NCBI RefSeq assembly: GCF_949628265.1
Contig: NC_088787.1
Span: 34,522,844 to 34,586,843, forward strand
Length of the DNA: 64,000 bases
DNA from: Cloeon dipterum
Lineage: Eukaryota; Arthropoda; Insecta; Ephemeroptera; Baetidae
Reading direction: 5' to 3'
A model generated the notes under the pieces. It had not been told where the DNA came from. It made no database searches and saw nothing but the letters and a program-made list of their open reading frames with translations. Positions 44,931 to 56,208 of this stretch are shown in pieces (position 1 is the first letter of the stretch; each line of letters opens with the position of its first letter). The position numbers were made by a program, and so were the translations under genes.

Positions 44931-45589
44931 ATGCGCAGCAGCGAATTCTGTGAAAAGGGCCAGCCGCCTTTAATCTCAAGGCTGAGACCTCGAGCGAGAA
45001 AAGGTTCAAAACTTTAGATTTTATTTTGATTTTTTTTTTTTTTTTTTTTTTAAGAAATTAAGAGCCTTTGTTGTTTACTATTTAGAAATAAGAACCATTG
45101 GTGTCATCTATTGGTAAATTGGCAAAAATTCTATTGATAGAAAACTCAGGAATTTCAGAAACCAGGGAAGTGCATAAAAATAATTCTTAATTTTAAGACA
45201 AGAAACAAATTACTTTCCGCAAATTACTAGACTAAACTATACTGTTTGTCTTCAATTGGAGGGCCCTTTTCTGCTCTTATAAGATTTCATCGTATAATCT
45301 GGTCATTCTATAGAGAGGATCAATCTAAAAACAATGTTCCTCAGCCGAGAGATTTAAAGCAGAGGCTAGCAGGATCGGCTTAGCAGAATTTTCTACCCAG
45401 TGGCGACGACAAGCCATTTACACCGGCGGCCCTCACATTGAGAAGTAATCCTGATGTACAGGCAGACCAGTAACGACGGGATCAATCAGTCAACAAAGAA
45501 GCAAAACATACAGAATGCTGTTTTGACACGCCCTCAACGTTTTCTGTCTGACTTAACTTCCGAGGAGTTAATAATTTTTCGAGGAAATT

Positions 45590-45945
45590 AAAAAAAGAAA
45601 AAACTTTGAGTGAAGACGAACCTCATACAGACTTTGCCATGGTCTTCAAGCCACTCTCCTCGTTTTGCAGCTTCTCCTGCTAGAGGCCTTCCCTGAAAGA
45701 AAAGAAAAATCGCATTCAGAACCAATTTCTGGTTTTCAAAGAAAGAATTTGTTCCGATGAAATTTCCGGACCTTGGTCGGATGTTGCCGAGTTTGTCTTG
45801 ATGGCCTCTGGAGGAAGCTGTACCCAGAGGGAGTGCTTTTGGACCAGGTGTCCAGCTGGCGGATATTTTTCTGAAAATTACACAGGTCCTCTTATCCAGC
45901 CACCGGCCGCCTCTTCTCCTGTTAGCGGCCACTGAAAAATTCATA
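45590..45945 (-). pseudogene. Broken copy of the PPEAT exon
   Basis: The DNA around 45760-45900 aligns with the exon at 56781-57042: the RIPELDALTKNTPSVRLPPE region appears here as RQLDTWSKSTPSGYSFLQRP, and the frames before it (GGRWLDKRT) are shifted. It lies between the decayed GTF3C1-like gene and the MDILLVF exon, so the segmental copy C is largely non-functional. Confidence 0.5.
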
Positions 45946-46499
45946 ACCGCAGTCTTTTGGAAGGATCAACGCCTCTGTACGAAACCCAACTCCTGAAAAA
46001 ACAAAAATATAATTAAATTCTAACGCGACTGAAAGAGTTATTGCAATTTTTTCCGAATTGTTAGATTATGACCTTCACTTGAAAATATTTTAAGAGATTA
46101 TTTTTTATAGATTTTAAGGTATTTACAAGAAAAATCTGAACACTAGAGGAAATTCTGACCAAATTGGTTAAAGCTGAGAGGTAACAACCAGTGGCGAATA
46201 AAAACGAGGTGGAAAGCAAATCCAACCCTCAAGAATAAAAATCAGCAGCCCCGAAAGCCAGCGGCAAAAATAGCCAGCGACGCCGGGCAAAAAATCAATC
46301 TCGCGGCTAGTATCTTCATATTAAAGGTAAATTTTCAAAAAAACTCTAAGATTGGTTCAATAACGTTATCGCCTTTTTCGAGACTTAAATTAATATATTT
46401 AAGAGTTTTTGAGTGTTGGTCGTTTGAAATTTAAAGCTCTCAAAGAACTGTAGGTGCCATCTATAGATGGATTGGAAATAATTATATAAACAGTAGTAA

Positions 46500-48800
46500 C
46501 TTGAAAATCAGTCACCGGGACAGTTCATGACAAGCGTGTCTGGCACGACGGTTTATGATTCGTGGTTGGAAGTCCTCATAGAGCTTGAAAGCGGCGTCAC
46601 TGTACTTAAACACACTGTCGCCCATCAGCTGCTTGGTGAAATCATACAACAAATAATTGTTGCAATCCCCAGATTTAAGGCTTTTTCGAACTCACAGCAA
46701 TTTTGGCGTTGATTTAGGACAACGATGGGCAACCTAGAAGTACATGCCGACCTGCGACATGCAGGTCTCCAATTTGTTTAACATAATTTTCATCCTGTGA
46801 ACGCTCGTTGATCGGCACCTTCACTTTCACTGGCACCGCGTCCAAAGACAGGAACATATCATGGCCGCCTTGCAGTTGCAGCAGCAGTAAACTGTCCTCC
46901 TCATGACTCCACTTGGTGCAGCTGAAACACGTCGGAGAGAAAGGTCAAATTGCTGATTCACGGCCCAATTTTGGAAAATCGTCAGTTACGAAAAAACCAA
47001 ATCGATACTCACAAGCCTCTGAGAGCAGAGGCCTCCTCGCGATTCCTGGCCTTCAACATGGTCTGGTTGAGCACCTTGCAGGCGATGCACTTCCTGCCTG
47101 GGTTTGGCACCGGCATTGGCGGTGCCGGCTCTTCCTCTCAGCTTGACCTCAATTCTCTGCACGCGCACCTTTCTGCCGACCTTGCCCTTCCTCAGGGCCT
47201 GCACGACGAGTCACAGGTCCTTGGGCAGGATGCCGGCGTTCCAGTTGCGCTTCATGAAGCTGAAGAGCGCTGAGTCGAGGCCGCCGGCGCCCAGCTGGTC
47301 GCCAGGCAAAATGCCCACGTCCAACTTCGGCGCCTCCTACACTTGCTGAATAGCAAAGATAATCTAGTTCAACCAGAAAAATCAACAAAAATGAACATCT
47401 TTAGAAATTCACCTTAATAATAAAAGCACATAGCAAAATGCAATTTTGTCATAATTCAATTTGAGGTTTTGCACTCACTGGCTTGTGATGGGTAGCAAAG
47501 CGTCAAATATATATGGAAAAGAAACTTTTCTGCTCGGACCAATGATCAGTGTGGATCATCCTGCGAGCCAGCGAAGCCTGCAGGGTGTGCAGCAACCTCT
47601 TCTGATGTACTGGCGTAATGATTGTAAGGGCGTGTGGAACCTGGATAACTGGAACAGGTACGTGCGGCACATGGTGGCCGTGCCCTTCAGAATGTGCAGC
47701 TGCTTTGTGATGATGCCCTTCTCCAGCAGCTTGCTCCGCATGTAGAACATGTTCCGAGGGTCTGACTTCATCCGTTCCTGAGGTCAGAAGGTAAAGGGTG
47801 TAGAGACATTATTCAGGGCAGCTTTTCTTTCGTGTAATTTTAATTAGAAAAGAATTTTAAATGTTAATGAGCAGTCAGATTGATTTGTCCTCGTCACTAC
47901 TGCGCAGGAATTTTCAAAATGGCGTCTGTTAGGGTCTCATCAATCTCAAAGAGTATTATGATTTAATAATTACAAATATCTAAAGTCTCCAGAAAAAAAT
48001 ATTGTGTACTCTAGGGATTGATAATTTAGACCAGACGCTTAAAGCGGCCATTTTTATCCGGTTAATTGCCAACTGGTCCTTGTAAACAAAATTACCTGTA
48101 AGCTTCCAGAGCCGTATGAATACGAACAGACTCCAAAGAGTCTACCTCTGCCGATGCACTCGAACATTGTATCTCGTAGGGCAGGATGGTCAGATGTCGT
48201 TCCAAACTAAATGGGAGCCAAAAAGAGCTGTCACCCGCGGCTCCTGACTGGCAACGATCACCTGACTGCCGCCATACCTTCAAAAATGATGTTATATCAA
48301 AACCCCAGTCAAACTACTCAAAATAATACTTTTCATTGCAAAGTGCCCAAGTCAACAAACCCAATTCCGAGCGTTGGAGCCGACTTCTGGATTTAAAGGT
48401 GCTTTAGGAACCCCTGATATTCTCCAAGTCCAGGATGTTGAAGGGATACAGGGCGTTCTATCCAAGAATTTTAGAAAAAAAAAACATTTTAAATAATTAA
48501 AAACTTATAAACCATTTGTTGCATAAAGGCGTAGAGTCTCCTCGGCATCGAGAGGTTCCTTCAAGACCAGCTAGGGGAGGTGCATGTCCAGCCACGGCTC
48601 TTGCAGCGTGAAGAACTGGACATTTTTCAACGATTGGATTTTGCGCCAAAGGAATTCCCGCATCGGCTCATCCATCATAATTGTGATTGAACCAATGCCG
48701 GTTTACTTTTCTCGCTTCTGGACAGAAAATCGAGAGAATTAATCGTCCTAACTTGCCATGAAAACAGACCTTGTGTTCCCATGGTTAAGGTGCCACCAAA
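46500..48800 (-). pseudogene. Decayed TFIIIC 220-kDa subunit (GTF3C1-like) gene
   Basis: Pieces occur in the order of GTF3C1. The start leader and ATG lie at about 48760 (ATG|GCAAGT, donor weakened). N-terminal EPMREFLWRKIQSLKNVQFF is followed by an in-frame stop in the DMHLP region. A winged-helix piece lies at 47560-47770 (LEKGIITKQLHILKG.. LSRFHTPL). PGDQLGAGGLDSALFSFMKR lies at about 47215-47310 and is followed by an in-frame stop. CTKWSHEEDSLLLLQL lies at about 46870-46920 and a YSDAAFKLYEDFQPRIINRR piece at about 46540-46610. Stops, frame changes and a damaged start indicate a pseudogene. The functional gene (RNA polymerase III transcription) should lie elsewhere in the genome. Exon order suggests it was copied as DNA, not by retroposition. 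Confidence 0.65.
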
Positions 48801-48879
48801 AATTCAACATCTACGCTACTCAAAATCTTGAAAAAAAAAGAAAAATCGAGTGCCAGAATTACATAATGCAGATGAGCGA

Positions 48880-49060
48880 GGGTACTGATAAAAAACAATG
48901 GCGGCAGCCTTCGCAATCGCAATCAAAACAAAGGAGATAGTTTCGTGTCGCGCATGCGTGTCTGCGCGACTGTAGATTTATAGAGTAGTGATGAATGACG
49001 TAATTATCGCCAGCTGTGTCACGTGACGAGAAAGAAGCGCGAAAGAAGAAAGTGTTTTCT
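48880..49060 (-). promoter_or_regulatory. TATA-less promoter copy 4
   Basis: ATGGCGGC at about 48898-48905, GCGCATGCG at 48950-48958, a damaged CRE (TGACGTAA, about 48995) and CACGTGAC at 49020-49027. Same order as copies 2 and 3, in front of the decayed GTF3C1-like gene. Confidence 0.5.
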
Positions 49061-49683
49061 ATGTATTGCGATCAGAGCAGTAGAGCAGTACGGCAGTACG
49101 CGTTGCACAGACCAGTGATCTTTTGATCCTCTCTCCCTAGTGATGCGCTGGTCTTGTTCCAAAAAGCGGAAAGAGGACGAAGCGGGTTGCAAATTGATAA
49201 AAACATTAATAAAATGATCTGGACTGCAATCTCTCTTCCTCCCTGTCTCGGATTTACTGCATTATTTTTTTTAAATTTTCTATAATATGCAGTTTTAAAT
49301 GGAACAAACGACACTGACCTTTGTTAAAAATATATTTTTTATTTTGTACGTATTTTAACGGTTGGAAGCTAAAATAATTTCAGATAAATTAGATTTTTAT
49401 TATTTTTAATATTCTATATTTTTTTAAAAATCGCGGTTGCTCGGTAGGTTTTGAAAATCAACAGTTCCCGGTAGAAAATTTTGTGCCAGTCTGGACCTGA
49501 CAAGATTTTGGAGTAAATTGGCAAAATTTGAATTTTTATTGTAGGAAGGTCCATTTTTTATTATTGCAAATTGTTGAATAAATCGTCGATCAATAGTTTA
49601 TGGCATCCAACAATTCAAATAATTTTCAATTGTTGCCCAGCATCATTCCACTTTCACAATCAGGCAGCTGTTGGCCACGCAGG
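49060..49683. other. Repeat-rich spacer, no gene
   Basis: A+T-rich. Contains a CAACAGTTCCCGGTAG / CAGTCTGGACCTG remnant near 49460-49500 that resembles an older end of the adjacent TIR element. Confidence 0.4.
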
Positions 49684-50419
49684 CAGGCCCGGAATGGCGA
49701 TAAATTTTTAACTTGGGACTGTTGATTTTCGTGGCCCACCGAGCATCCCCCCGAGATTTTAAGTTGTAAAAATAATGATACATTTGAAATATTCCATTTT
49801 TCTGCTCGTGGCGCTTTTATTTATAAAATTTGAGGTAAAAAAATGTTAACACACCATTGGAAAACTGTTTTATTTTTTTAAGAAAATCGAATGCCTGACA
49901 TGTGGGGTTATACACATCAAATTCGGCCGTGAACCACGAATAAAAAATTAAAATACGCCGTTTTGCTCTCTCTGCGCGCCCTCTAGCCGGAAAAATGGAC
50001 CCTCTAGCGTAAAAAACGAACTTTTTTGAGTCAAAAACGGACCGTCGATTTGGCCGGAAAAACGAACTTTTAGACTGAATCTAGCTACTATGCATTCTTC
50101 ACTTAATTTATTTTCTTTCGACGTGCTCAAAACCAAAATCAGTCCAGCCATTCGCCGTAGAAACGTTGGAAAATATTTTTTCACGTTTCTGCGGAGAATT
50201 TTCCTTTGATTTAGAAATTATTTAAGCCAAAACAAAGTATTGAACAGGACGAACGAAGAACTTGTGTTCCCTTAAAGACATAAAAGCCACTAAATGATAT
50301 ATGGGCCGCGACAGCCACAAACGTGGCCCGCTAGGCAGTCAAGTTTGGGAAAAATTGGCCGGTCTGGGCGGCCCACCGGGTATTCGCGCCCGGAGCGCCC
50401 GATTACCAGTCCGGGCCTG
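49684..50419. mobile_element. TIR element (CAGGCCCGGAATGG ... CCAGTCCGGGCCTG)
   Basis: 736 bp with inverted ends as at 21861-22200, and the same subterminal text (ATTTGAAATATTCC, CTCGTGGCGCTTTTATTTATAA, CTCTCTGCGCGCCCTCTAG). The extra middle part holds the repeat shared with 38230-38430. No transposase frame; non-autonomous, probably hAT-like. Confidence 0.6.
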
Positions 50420-51645
50420 AGTGCCCAGCTGGAGCAATATCGGTAGGTCACTTTCAAAAGCTGCTTGTTGCCCAAAAAAGCAAGCCTTTCCCCCAAAATT
50501 TGTTTGCTTTTTCGCTTTTGCTTCTTGCTCAAAAGCGATTTTCAATTTTTCTCGCTCTAGCCCTAGCCGCTTTTCCCTAATTGTAAGTTGCGCGTGCATT
50601 GCTTGTTTTTCTACCCAATTTTCTTGCTATTCTTTGATTTAACCCATTTAATTAATTTAAAAGAAGCGATGTATGAATATATTCATTATTTTTACGGTCG
50701 GATCGGTAGAGTTTTTAAAATTTTCTGAAGATAATACAGAGTAATAGGTAAATATGTTGTGCATTAATTGCTGCGACAATTTTTGAAATTTTCATCCTTT
50801 GCGGTAAAAAATAATATCGTGCGCCTAATTTTCTCCTGTAACTTTCGCAGGAAATTCTCGAGTTTGAGAATTAAAGGGTGTCACTTTTACGTATACATCG
50901 GCGGAAAATATTATTACTTTGTAAATTTAAACGCAGTCCCTATTGCATTTAACTTAATCCCTCTCGATGGTTCGGTTTATTCTGCGATAAATTTCCTGGC
51001 CTTTGTAATATTTGTAAGATTCTTCGAAGGTTAGGGTAGTAAGAGCTTGTTTGGGCGTTGAATCGCGGGAAACCTACTGTTCGACCCTTCATCCCTCTCC
51101 GCCTTTGTTCGTGCAGCAGCTGCTCTCTCGTGAGAAATAACAGCCTATTCAAACGCTCTGTGCTCTTTGTTCAAGATACCTTTGACTCTTCCACCTTTGG
51201 AAAAATGCTTCACGTGTGGTCGAGATACAATTTTTATTCTCTCACGAGAAACCTTTGGTTCTCGTCGTCTTTCGATGAAAACAGTTTTAAAATCGTGAAC
51301 AACGCCTTACAGCGAGAATAATCATTAATTTTAGTCGGTCACGCCCGCGTTGTTTGATATTTTTGGTGTTTTTCTTGGTCTAAGGGTGCCACGCTGGAAG
51401 GCCGATAACACCTTTTGGCTCGGCAGCGATTAAATCGAATAATTAAATTCACCATTAGCTACCAAAAATATAAGTAGTGAACATTAAACGCTTAAATAAA
51501 TTAATAAAAATCATGTACCTGACTCAGTTCTACTGTTTTCCATTAAAAAGGACGTTAAAAAGTATGACAAGTTCATTTAAAAAGTGTATAATTTAGCCAG
51601 TAGAAATTTTGATCATCGAGAAATGGATATTGTGGACGAGCTGAG
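50420..51645. other. Spacer, no gene recognised
   Basis: Short frames (50421-50642, 50768-51034, 51058-51321) lack family resemblance and splice context. Nothing else identified. Confidence 0.4.
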
Positions 51646-51649
51646 TGAC

Positions 51650-53050
51650 CCTCTCTCTCTATTCCTTTTGTAGCAAAGATGGGGTGCACTGCACCAGCTA
51701 GGACACAAAGCAAATTTTAACAAACTCTCCTTTTAGCTCCGCAAGAGGCGTGAAACGCGAGTCGGGCGGAAGAATAAACGAGATTGGCAGGCGCAAGACA
51801 TACAATTAAATTATGTCGGACTCTTTTTTGGGACGAGGGTTGCGATTCTCTCGTCGTCAAAACCAACGTTTCGTATTTTAATCAATTTGAATTTCATGAT
51901 ATTATTTGAATGAATTTTCCTTGCATGTGAAAACTAAAAAATAAACGGAGCATGCACTTCAAAGCAGCAAAAGAAGAGCAGGAGGGGCCGTCAGTGATTT
52001 TACTCTCTGGAAACGATCAGGTTTGATTAGAATTGGTCCAATAATTGTACAAATTTTAAAAACGTCACAAGAACGCAAGCAATAAGAATGAACATTTGTA
52101 ATCAAATCATTTTCAGAACATTTATTGATAATTTAAATTTTAAAAACAAGATTTTTGTGAAGGAAAAAAATCCATTTAGTTTTAAATGCATAATTTAAAT
52201 CCGCTTATTGTTAGGGAACCGTCCAAGTAAATCTCATCTCTATTTTTTTGCTCTTGAAACAGAAAATATCAAGTTAATGCTGACAATGAGTGTCCGAGAT
52301 TTCTTGAAAAGAAATTGGACATTTTAACCAGCGCCAAAGTGTTTGCTTTTGAATGCGCGTTTTTCTCACACAATGAAGCAGCTGCCTTGCAGGAGTGCAG
52401 CCCTGAATAAAACGAGGAATGTGCGTGTTTCGAACATACCAGTTCATCGATCATCTGTCAAGGAGAACGCGACCCTCCGCGAATTCCTTAAATCTTTTGT
52501 TCTCGTTTCCCAGGGATTCAGCTGCGAGGGAGAGGAGCGAGCATTTATTTTACCTGCCATAGAAAATACTACTCCCCTGCTGCAGGTCTGCTTTTTTGAA
52601 GAAAACATGAATAAATAACCTTTCTCTAAATTTATCCAAAAAGGCACCCATCTGAACAAACAACCGACAAATATCCTGGATCCCGTGCTTGGGAATAGTA
52701 CACTTATTCACGCTAGTCGTTTGGTGATTTTTGGAACGGCGCCATTGGAAAAATCATGAAAAAAGGCTCTGGGACCGATTTCAGGGTGAGGTACCCTGAA
52801 AAAGGTCGGCACGGTTAGCCAGTTGATATGACTCGGCGAGACCTTTCATTTAAGGCCTTGTGACTTTAAATCCACTAGCCCAATGAATTTTTATAGAGAA
52901 TTTTTCGACAATTTCTGAAATACAGACATTAAAAAATTCGAAAAATGGTAGGATTTTAAAAAACTGGACACGAGAGCTCGTGTCCCACCGAGGGGCATCG
53001 ACTGGACCGAAAATCATCACGGGGCCACAGCTCGTTTTTGTAATGTCCGA
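51650..53050 (+). repeat. Dispersed repeat copy D (upstream flank of unit D)
   Basis: Direct copy of 39645-41600 with an internal deletion corresponding to about 40000-40550. It begins near TAGCAAAGATGGGGTGC. Confidence 0.65.
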
Positions 53051-53518
53051 TTCAAATTAAATTAATAACTCGGCTCCTATTGGTCGTAGAGTCAAAAAAA
53101 TCTTTCTCGCGATAAAATTCTGCGTCGAACGGATCCAGATCCGGACCCCGCCCCGCCCTGCTGCGCGATAAGCATCTGAAATCTGCTGAAAACCCCATTT
53201 TTCATAAGATTTTTTTTATTATTACACCTCTGGGCCGGAGGGTATTATTTATTATTAATTTTTCGCTTGATTTTAGTTCGTTTGGCACCGAGAGACGTCG
53301 ACTGGCTAGGTTTCCCAGTCAAAATAACATTCGGCAATAACATTTTCGGCTCGATTTACAACCGGGGATAGGGGACACTGGTGTCGGACACTAATTGGCT
53401 GCCAAGAAGTATCTACTGTTTATTTATTTTAAGTTTCGAAACTGGCACGCAGGTACAAAACAGGTTCATTTCGCGCCTTTTGCCGCGTCTACGTCTGCGA
53501 GTAGAGAGAGGGAGAAAA

Positions 53519-54029
53519 TGGACCAATAAGAGAACGCGACGGCACTCAGCAGCAGAGGGGTGAGAGGAGTGGAAGCAAGGAAGGTTCGTTTCAGTTATCG
53601 CTTGGCTTTCGGACGGAGCGGTCGTGGGTCTTATGAGAGAGCGCTGTGCATTTACTGAGCGTGCTTGTGTTAAAGTTTTTGATCTTCTTAAACACATGCG
53701 CCCTCAGTCGATGCGCATTGCAAATATTTCAACGCAGAAACAACATCGACAGACACCTCAAGCTCTTTTTAGGTCGGTTTGCGTTTTTTGTTGCCGTGTT
53801 TCAGGTTTTCAGTTCGTCAATTCAGCGCATTTTGCTGTTTATTTGCTGAATTTGTTTGGGTCGAGAGTTTTTCTACCTCCTTGACTCATTCATATTCAGC
53901 ATTTTAACGCAAAAACAATCAACAAACACCTGAAGAGGAGATCCGGCTGGAAGTGCTTTTCCTTTTTGAAATATTTTTAGTAATATGAATATGTACATTC
54001 GCCAGTTTCATTTTTGTAAGTGAAATAAA
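53519..54029 (+). ncRNA. Small transcription unit, copy D
   Basis: Initiator +1 at 53593, GGTCG at 53620-53624 (+28 to +32), AATAAA at 54024-54029 and no intron. Its frame 53633-53884 shares about 66 residues with copy C and then differs. Nearly identical to C over the whole unit, so it belongs to the same recent duplication. Confidence 0.4.
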
Positions 54030-54679
54030 GATAAATAAATTAATTAAAATTGTATTGTTAATCTCATGACAATCTTGTAGGTTTGTTGATATTTAATCAA
54101 AATTTAATTCGATGTTTTGCACAATAGTTTGTCGACAAAGAAATAAATGAAGAACGAATAAAATAGCTCTTCAGTGGAGGTGGTTTTGCTCTTTAAAATA
54201 TTTTTGAGTATTGTCGGAAGTGTACTGATAAAATAAACTCAATAAAAAACGGTATTGAACAAATAAAGCTTGAATTTCATTGATGATGGATTTTAAATTA
54301 ACCAAATTTTTTAACAAGGTAACTTTCTGTGCTCCTCATCCAATAGATAAATTATTTTTGTGGAAATTTGTTTTTATAAATTAAATCTGAGCCAAATATA
54401 ATACTGAAAAGCAATTTATTTTCAAAAATTAGAGATTTTGAACATTCCTCAACAATATTCAGTGAATTTTTCGATATTTAAGCGTAAACGAATAGAAAAC
54501 AAAAAAAAATCAACCCCTGAAATTCTCAGTGTCTCTGTTACACCTTCTTTTTAAGGGTTATAGACTGATACTCCACCCCACATCAGGGTTGGATTTCTTA
54601 AAACCAAAGTATCTCGAAATAAAAATCACTGTTCGTGCTGTGCCGTACGAAGCTAAGAGAAAATAAACTTATCGCAGCT

Positions 54680-54961
54680 TCAGAGGTGGATGGAGAGCTC
54701 GTGCATCGTCAGGTTGGCCTCGTTGTACAGCACAGATTGGCACAAAGGGCAGCAAACGGGCTGTCGAAGCTCGTTGAGGATAAAGTGGCGCAGGACGTGG
54801 GACGAAAGGCCTTCCATCGGCTTGCACCTGCCGCACAAAGGACACTGCTCTCCGTTTTTCAAGCAGACAGAGAGGTGCTTGACGAATTCCTTCACGCTCA
54901 TCAGCCTCAGACACTCGCAACAGTGCACCTCCACGCGGCGGCCCTCGATGCCTGGAAAGTT
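54680..54961 (-). CDS. Terminal exon with three zinc fingers, copy D
   Basis: 94 codons, phase 0 at its acceptor and intact. It has the same C2HC, C2H2, C2H2 arrangement as the exon at 43277-43558 and ends HELSIHL. It lies downstream, on the same strand, of the intact exons at 56209-57689, and is plausibly the last exon of that gene. If so, the protein has a Ser-rich N-terminus, an acidic middle and a C-terminal zinc-finger module. The linking exons between 55.0 and 56.2 kb were not established. Confidence 0.6.
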   Translation of the reverse strand, partial: NFPGIEGRRVEVHCCECLRLMSVKEFVKHLSVCLKNGEQCPLCGRCKPMEGLSSHVLRHFILNELRQPVCCPLCQSVLYNEANLTMHELSIHL

Positions 54962-55389
54962 CTGGAATAAAAAGGTTAGTTTATAAAAAGTGAAATCTCT
55001 CGACAAAATTTTGGCTACAACTTGAGACAGCAATCACAGAAAACGATGGTTAAAACGTTTTTCAAAAAATTCAATATTTGATTTAAAAATAGAGCTTTAC
55101 AGGTCAACAATTAAGAAATTTTGCATTGTTTAATATTGGGAGAAGTTCAATTATGGAGTTGATTGTTTGTGAAAATTAGCAACAGTTTATCTCTGCAATG
55201 AACAATATTTGAATCAGGACCAAGGAACTGTTCAATTTCAAGTATTGCTCAATCTCTCTCTGCGCCAAGCCATAGCCAGCAAATTTTGGGACAGCAGCTG
55301 GTGAGAGAGGATCAAAAATTAAAAAGGGCAGGAGAAAAATGTCTTTTGACCCATTCGTTCCAAAGCACAATCAAACTTAACGTTTGAAA

Positions 55390-55600
55390 TATTTTCAGCC
55401 GCCGGTGAAAATGGCCAGCCACCGCCAGACAAAATATTTCGGCTGATTGTGAGTGTCTCCTCTCCTCGGCACGTCAAAAGTGTCTGGCATAACGGGAACT
55501 TGGTCCTGATTTTCGAATACCAGCACAATGTCCATTTGGTGTGATCGAGCGGCCAGGAGAGCAGCAGGCGGCCACCGAGGCCACCAAATTATTTTCCACA
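55390..55600 (-). pseudogene. Exon-like segment SHQMDIVLVFENQDQVPV
   Basis: Open on the minus strand for about 60 codons (ALLAARSHQMDIVLVFENQ, then PVMPDTFDVPRRGDTHNQ), ending at a stop inside the WLAIFTGG segment. The relative at 29696-29793 continues in frame where this one stops. Either a decayed exon of the family or a real exon with a donor before the stop. Confidence 0.35.
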
Positions 55601-56208
55601 AATTACAGGACTAAACTATACTCAATTAAAACTGCTCCTAAAGGATTTCATGGTATAATCTGGTCACTCTATTAAGAGGATTTATCTAAAAAATATTGAA
55701 AGAGTTAATTTATTTTTATTTTACAGGCCTCATCTGAAAGATTTACGGGCAGCGACTAGCGGGATCGGCTTAGCAGAATTTTACTGTTGGCGGCGACTGG
55801 CCAATTTCACCGGCCTGGAAGACCGGAAGACATTTTCTCTGCCGCACCCTGCCCAAGATTGACTACGGCTGGCGGCTGCCTACGTGACCAAAAATATGCC
55901 GGCTGACACAGCACGGCTGGCTGAAACCTCATTTTTTCTTTCATTAATAATTTGTATCCTTTTTTACTGAATTTTTGCACTTTTCAAAAAGAAAATATTA
56001 AATATAGCTCTTAACACTTCATCGAATGTTTTTAATTTACACAAAACTCTGCGTAATCTAACATCAGCACAAGGTGTGAGGGATTGAGGTGCTGAAAGTG
56101 CCAAACACTGAGCAGTTATTTCAACCGAGGGGCGAATAAGGATAAACAGCTTCATTTTAAAGGTGTACAACAACACAACCAATGAAATATTCAAATTAAT
56201 AGCCTCAC

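Noticed and set aside
44560-44990. Possible tRNA or small structural RNA genes in G+C-rich islands
   Set aside because: No segment with properly spaced A and B boxes that also folds as a cloverleaf was found here; the island is explained by decayed exons.
49684-50419. Search for a transposase in the TIR element
   Set aside because: No frame longer than about 90 codons and none resembling hAT or other transposases; treated as non-autonomous.
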